44,004 nucleotides of DNA from Alphaproteobacteria bacterium HGW-Alphaproteobacteria-4 (GTDB taxonomy: Bacteria; Pseudomonadota; Alphaproteobacteria; Rhodobacterales; Rhodobacteraceae), in NCBI GenBank assembly GCA_002842855.1, contig PHEE01000021.1, positions 1 to 44,004 of the forward strand, written 5' to 3'. The position numbers and the translations under genes were made by a program. The notes under the pieces were generated by a model, which saw nothing but the letters and a program-made list of their open reading frames with translations, searched no databases and was not told where the DNA came from. Shown piece after piece: positions 42,783-44,004 of this stretch (the first letter of the stretch is position 1; every line of letters begins with the position of its first letter).

Positions 42783-44004
42783 ATGACCACGGCCAGGACC
42801 AAATCCGACTGGACCAAATCCGACTGGCGCAAACTGCCGCGGCTGCAAATGCCCGATTACCCCGATGCAGTCGCCGTGGGCGCGGTCGAGGCACAGCTGG
42901 GCCGGATGCCGCCGCTGGTGTTTGCTGGCGAGGCGCGCAAGCTGAAACGCGCTTTGGGGCAGGTAGCCGAAGGCAAGGCGTTCTTGCTGCAGGGCGGCGA
43001 CTGCGCCGAAAGCTTTGCCGAGTTTTCCGCCGATAACATCCGCGACACCTTCAAGGTATTGCTGCAAATGGCGGTGGTGCTGACCTGGGGCGCCAAGGTG
43101 CCGGTGGTCAAGGTCGGGCGCATGGCGGGCCAGTTTGCCAAGCCGCGTTCGTCGGGCACCGAAACCATTGGCGGGGTCGCGTTGCCCAGCTACCGTGGCG
43201 ACATCATCAACGGGTTCGAGTTCACTGCCGAGGCGCGGCTGCCCGACCCTGGCCGCATGTTGCAGGCCTACACCCAGGCCGCCGCCAGCCTGAATCTGCT
43301 GCGCGCCTTCTCGACCGGCGGCTATGCCGACATTCACCGCGTGCAAAGCTGGATTTCGGGCTTCACCGACGAGGACGATGCCGCGCGCTACCGCGAGATC
43401 GCGACCCGCATCTCCGACGCGATGGCCTTCATGGCCGCCGCCGGGGTGACCTCGGAAACCGCGCCCGAGCTGAGCGCCGTCGATTTCTACACCAGCCACG
43501 AAGCCTTGCTGCTGGAATACGAAGAGGCGCTGGCGCGGATCGACAGCACCACCGGGCTGCCGGTTGCGGGCTCGGGCCACATGCTCTGGATCGGCGACCG
43601 AACCCGCCAGCCCGACGGCGCGCATGTGGAATTCTGCCGTGGCGTGCAAAACCCGATCGGGCTGAAATGCGGCCCCTCGCTGCAGACCGACGATCTCAAG
43701 GTGCTGATCGAGCGGCTGAACCCCGACAACGAGCCGGGGCGGCTGTCGCTGATCGCGCGCTTTGGCGCGGGCGCCGTCGGCGAGCATCTGCCGCGCCTGA
43801 TCCGCGCGGTCGGCGAGGTTGGCGCCAAGGTGGTGTGGACCTGCGACCCGATGCACGGCAATACCGTCAAATCAGCGTCTGGCTTCAAGACGCGGCCGTT
43901 CGAATCGGTGCTGCGCGAGGTGCGCGAGTTCTTTGCCGTGCACCGTGCCGAGGGCACGATCCCCGGCGGCGTGCATTTCGAGATGACCGGCAAGGACGTG
44001 ACCG
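42783..44004 (+). CDS. Class II 3-deoxy-D-arabino-heptulosonate-7-phosphate synthase, 5' part
   Basis: First enzyme of the shikimate pathway; the gene runs off the right end after 407 complete codons (family length about 450-460). ATG 42783 follows AAAGGAAG. Class II (plant/Mycobacterium-type) motifs are [101 protein letters not shown] and [13 protein letters not shown]. Near the N-terminus TKSDW is repeated in tandem by a perfect 15-base duplication. Divergent from the GlxA-family gene across 144 bases. Confidence 0.93.
   Translation, partial: MTTARTKSDWTKSDWRKLPRLQMPDYPDAVAVGAVEAQLGRMPPLVFAGEARKLKRALGQVAEGKAFLLQGGDCAESFAEFSADNIRDTFKVLLQMAVVLTWGAKVPVVKVGRMAGQFAKPRSSGTETIGGVALPSYRGDIINGFEFTAEARLPDPGRMLQAYTQAAASLNLLRAFSTGGYADIHRVQSWISGFTDEDDAARYREIATRISDAMAFMAAAGVTSETAPELSAVDFYTSHEALLLEYEEALARIDSTTGLPVAGSGHMLWIGDRTRQPDGAHVEFCRGVQNPIGLKCGPSLQTDDLKVLIERLNPDNEPGRLSLIARFGAGAVGEHLPRLIRAVGEVGAKVVWTCDPMHGNTVKSASGFKTRPFESVLREVREFFAVHRAEGTIPGGVHFEMTGKDVT
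42798..42827 (+). repeat. Perfect 15-base tandem duplication in the DAHP synthase gene
   Basis: ACCAAATCCGACTGG occurs twice back to back, in frame, encoding [10 protein letters not shown] at residues 6-15, ahead of the conserved fold. It probably arose by slippage or unequal crossing-over. Confidence 0.9.

Overview
The window looks like a chromosomal segment of a GC-rich alphaproteobacterium, most likely Rhodobacterales (Rhodobacter/Paracoccus relatives). The basis is family-level: a small transmembrane protein–periplasmic protein–xerD–CorC operon divergent from aroK-aroB, a class I PHA synthase with a phasin-like gene, an FnrL-type box, a GlxA-type regulator next to a Liv operon, and a class II DAHP synthase. 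No rRNA, tRNA, CRISPR array, insertion sequence or phage gene was seen. Coding density is very high and many genes overlap by 1-4 bases.

Layout. (1) 2-7463: a two-partner secretion pair, the C-terminal part of a giant beta-helical exoprotein (its start lies left of the window) and its TpsB outer-membrane transporter. (2) 7489-19213: a divergent peptidoglycan-sugar cluster. Leftward run two peptide-type ABC ATPases, an AmiE/YfeW-like serine hydrolase, AnmK, MurQ and a GNAT acetyltransferase. Rightward run the binding protein, two permeases, a GntR/UTRA regulator, a SIS-type GlcN-6-P deaminase and NagA. Together they encode uptake plus every step from 1,6-anhydro-MurNAc to fructose-6-phosphate, with an ABC importer instead of a PTS. 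(3) 19330-21547: phasin-like protein and PHA synthase. (4) 21555-24807: a PlcP-like phosphoesterase, an Agt/GT21-like glycosyltransferase, a DedA protein and a second GT2, which fits phosphorus-starvation lipid remodelling. (5) 25043-27903: an FNR-type box, a diheme cytochrome c, a NapC/NirT quinol dehydrogenase, a membrane-anchored LuxR-type protein and a convergent polytopic membrane protein of unknown function. (6) 28059-30548: an unusual P-type ATPase. (7) 30564-36316: CorC/CNNM protein, XerD, a conserved-looking periplasmic protein and a 45-residue membrane protein, divergent from aroK-aroB. (8) 36376-42638: a complete Liv-type ABC transporter and a GlxA-family regulator. (9) 42783-end: the N-terminal part of class II DAHP synthase.

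The most interesting unit is region 2: a self-contained muropeptide/anhMurNAc import and catabolism divergon with its own regulator, and an amidase-like hydrolase that lacks a signal peptide and so appears cytosolic. Region 5, an apparently oxygen-regulated electron-transfer module with no recognisable terminal reductase, and region 4 are the next best candidates for something undescribed. All functions come from reading motifs and context; no database search was run.
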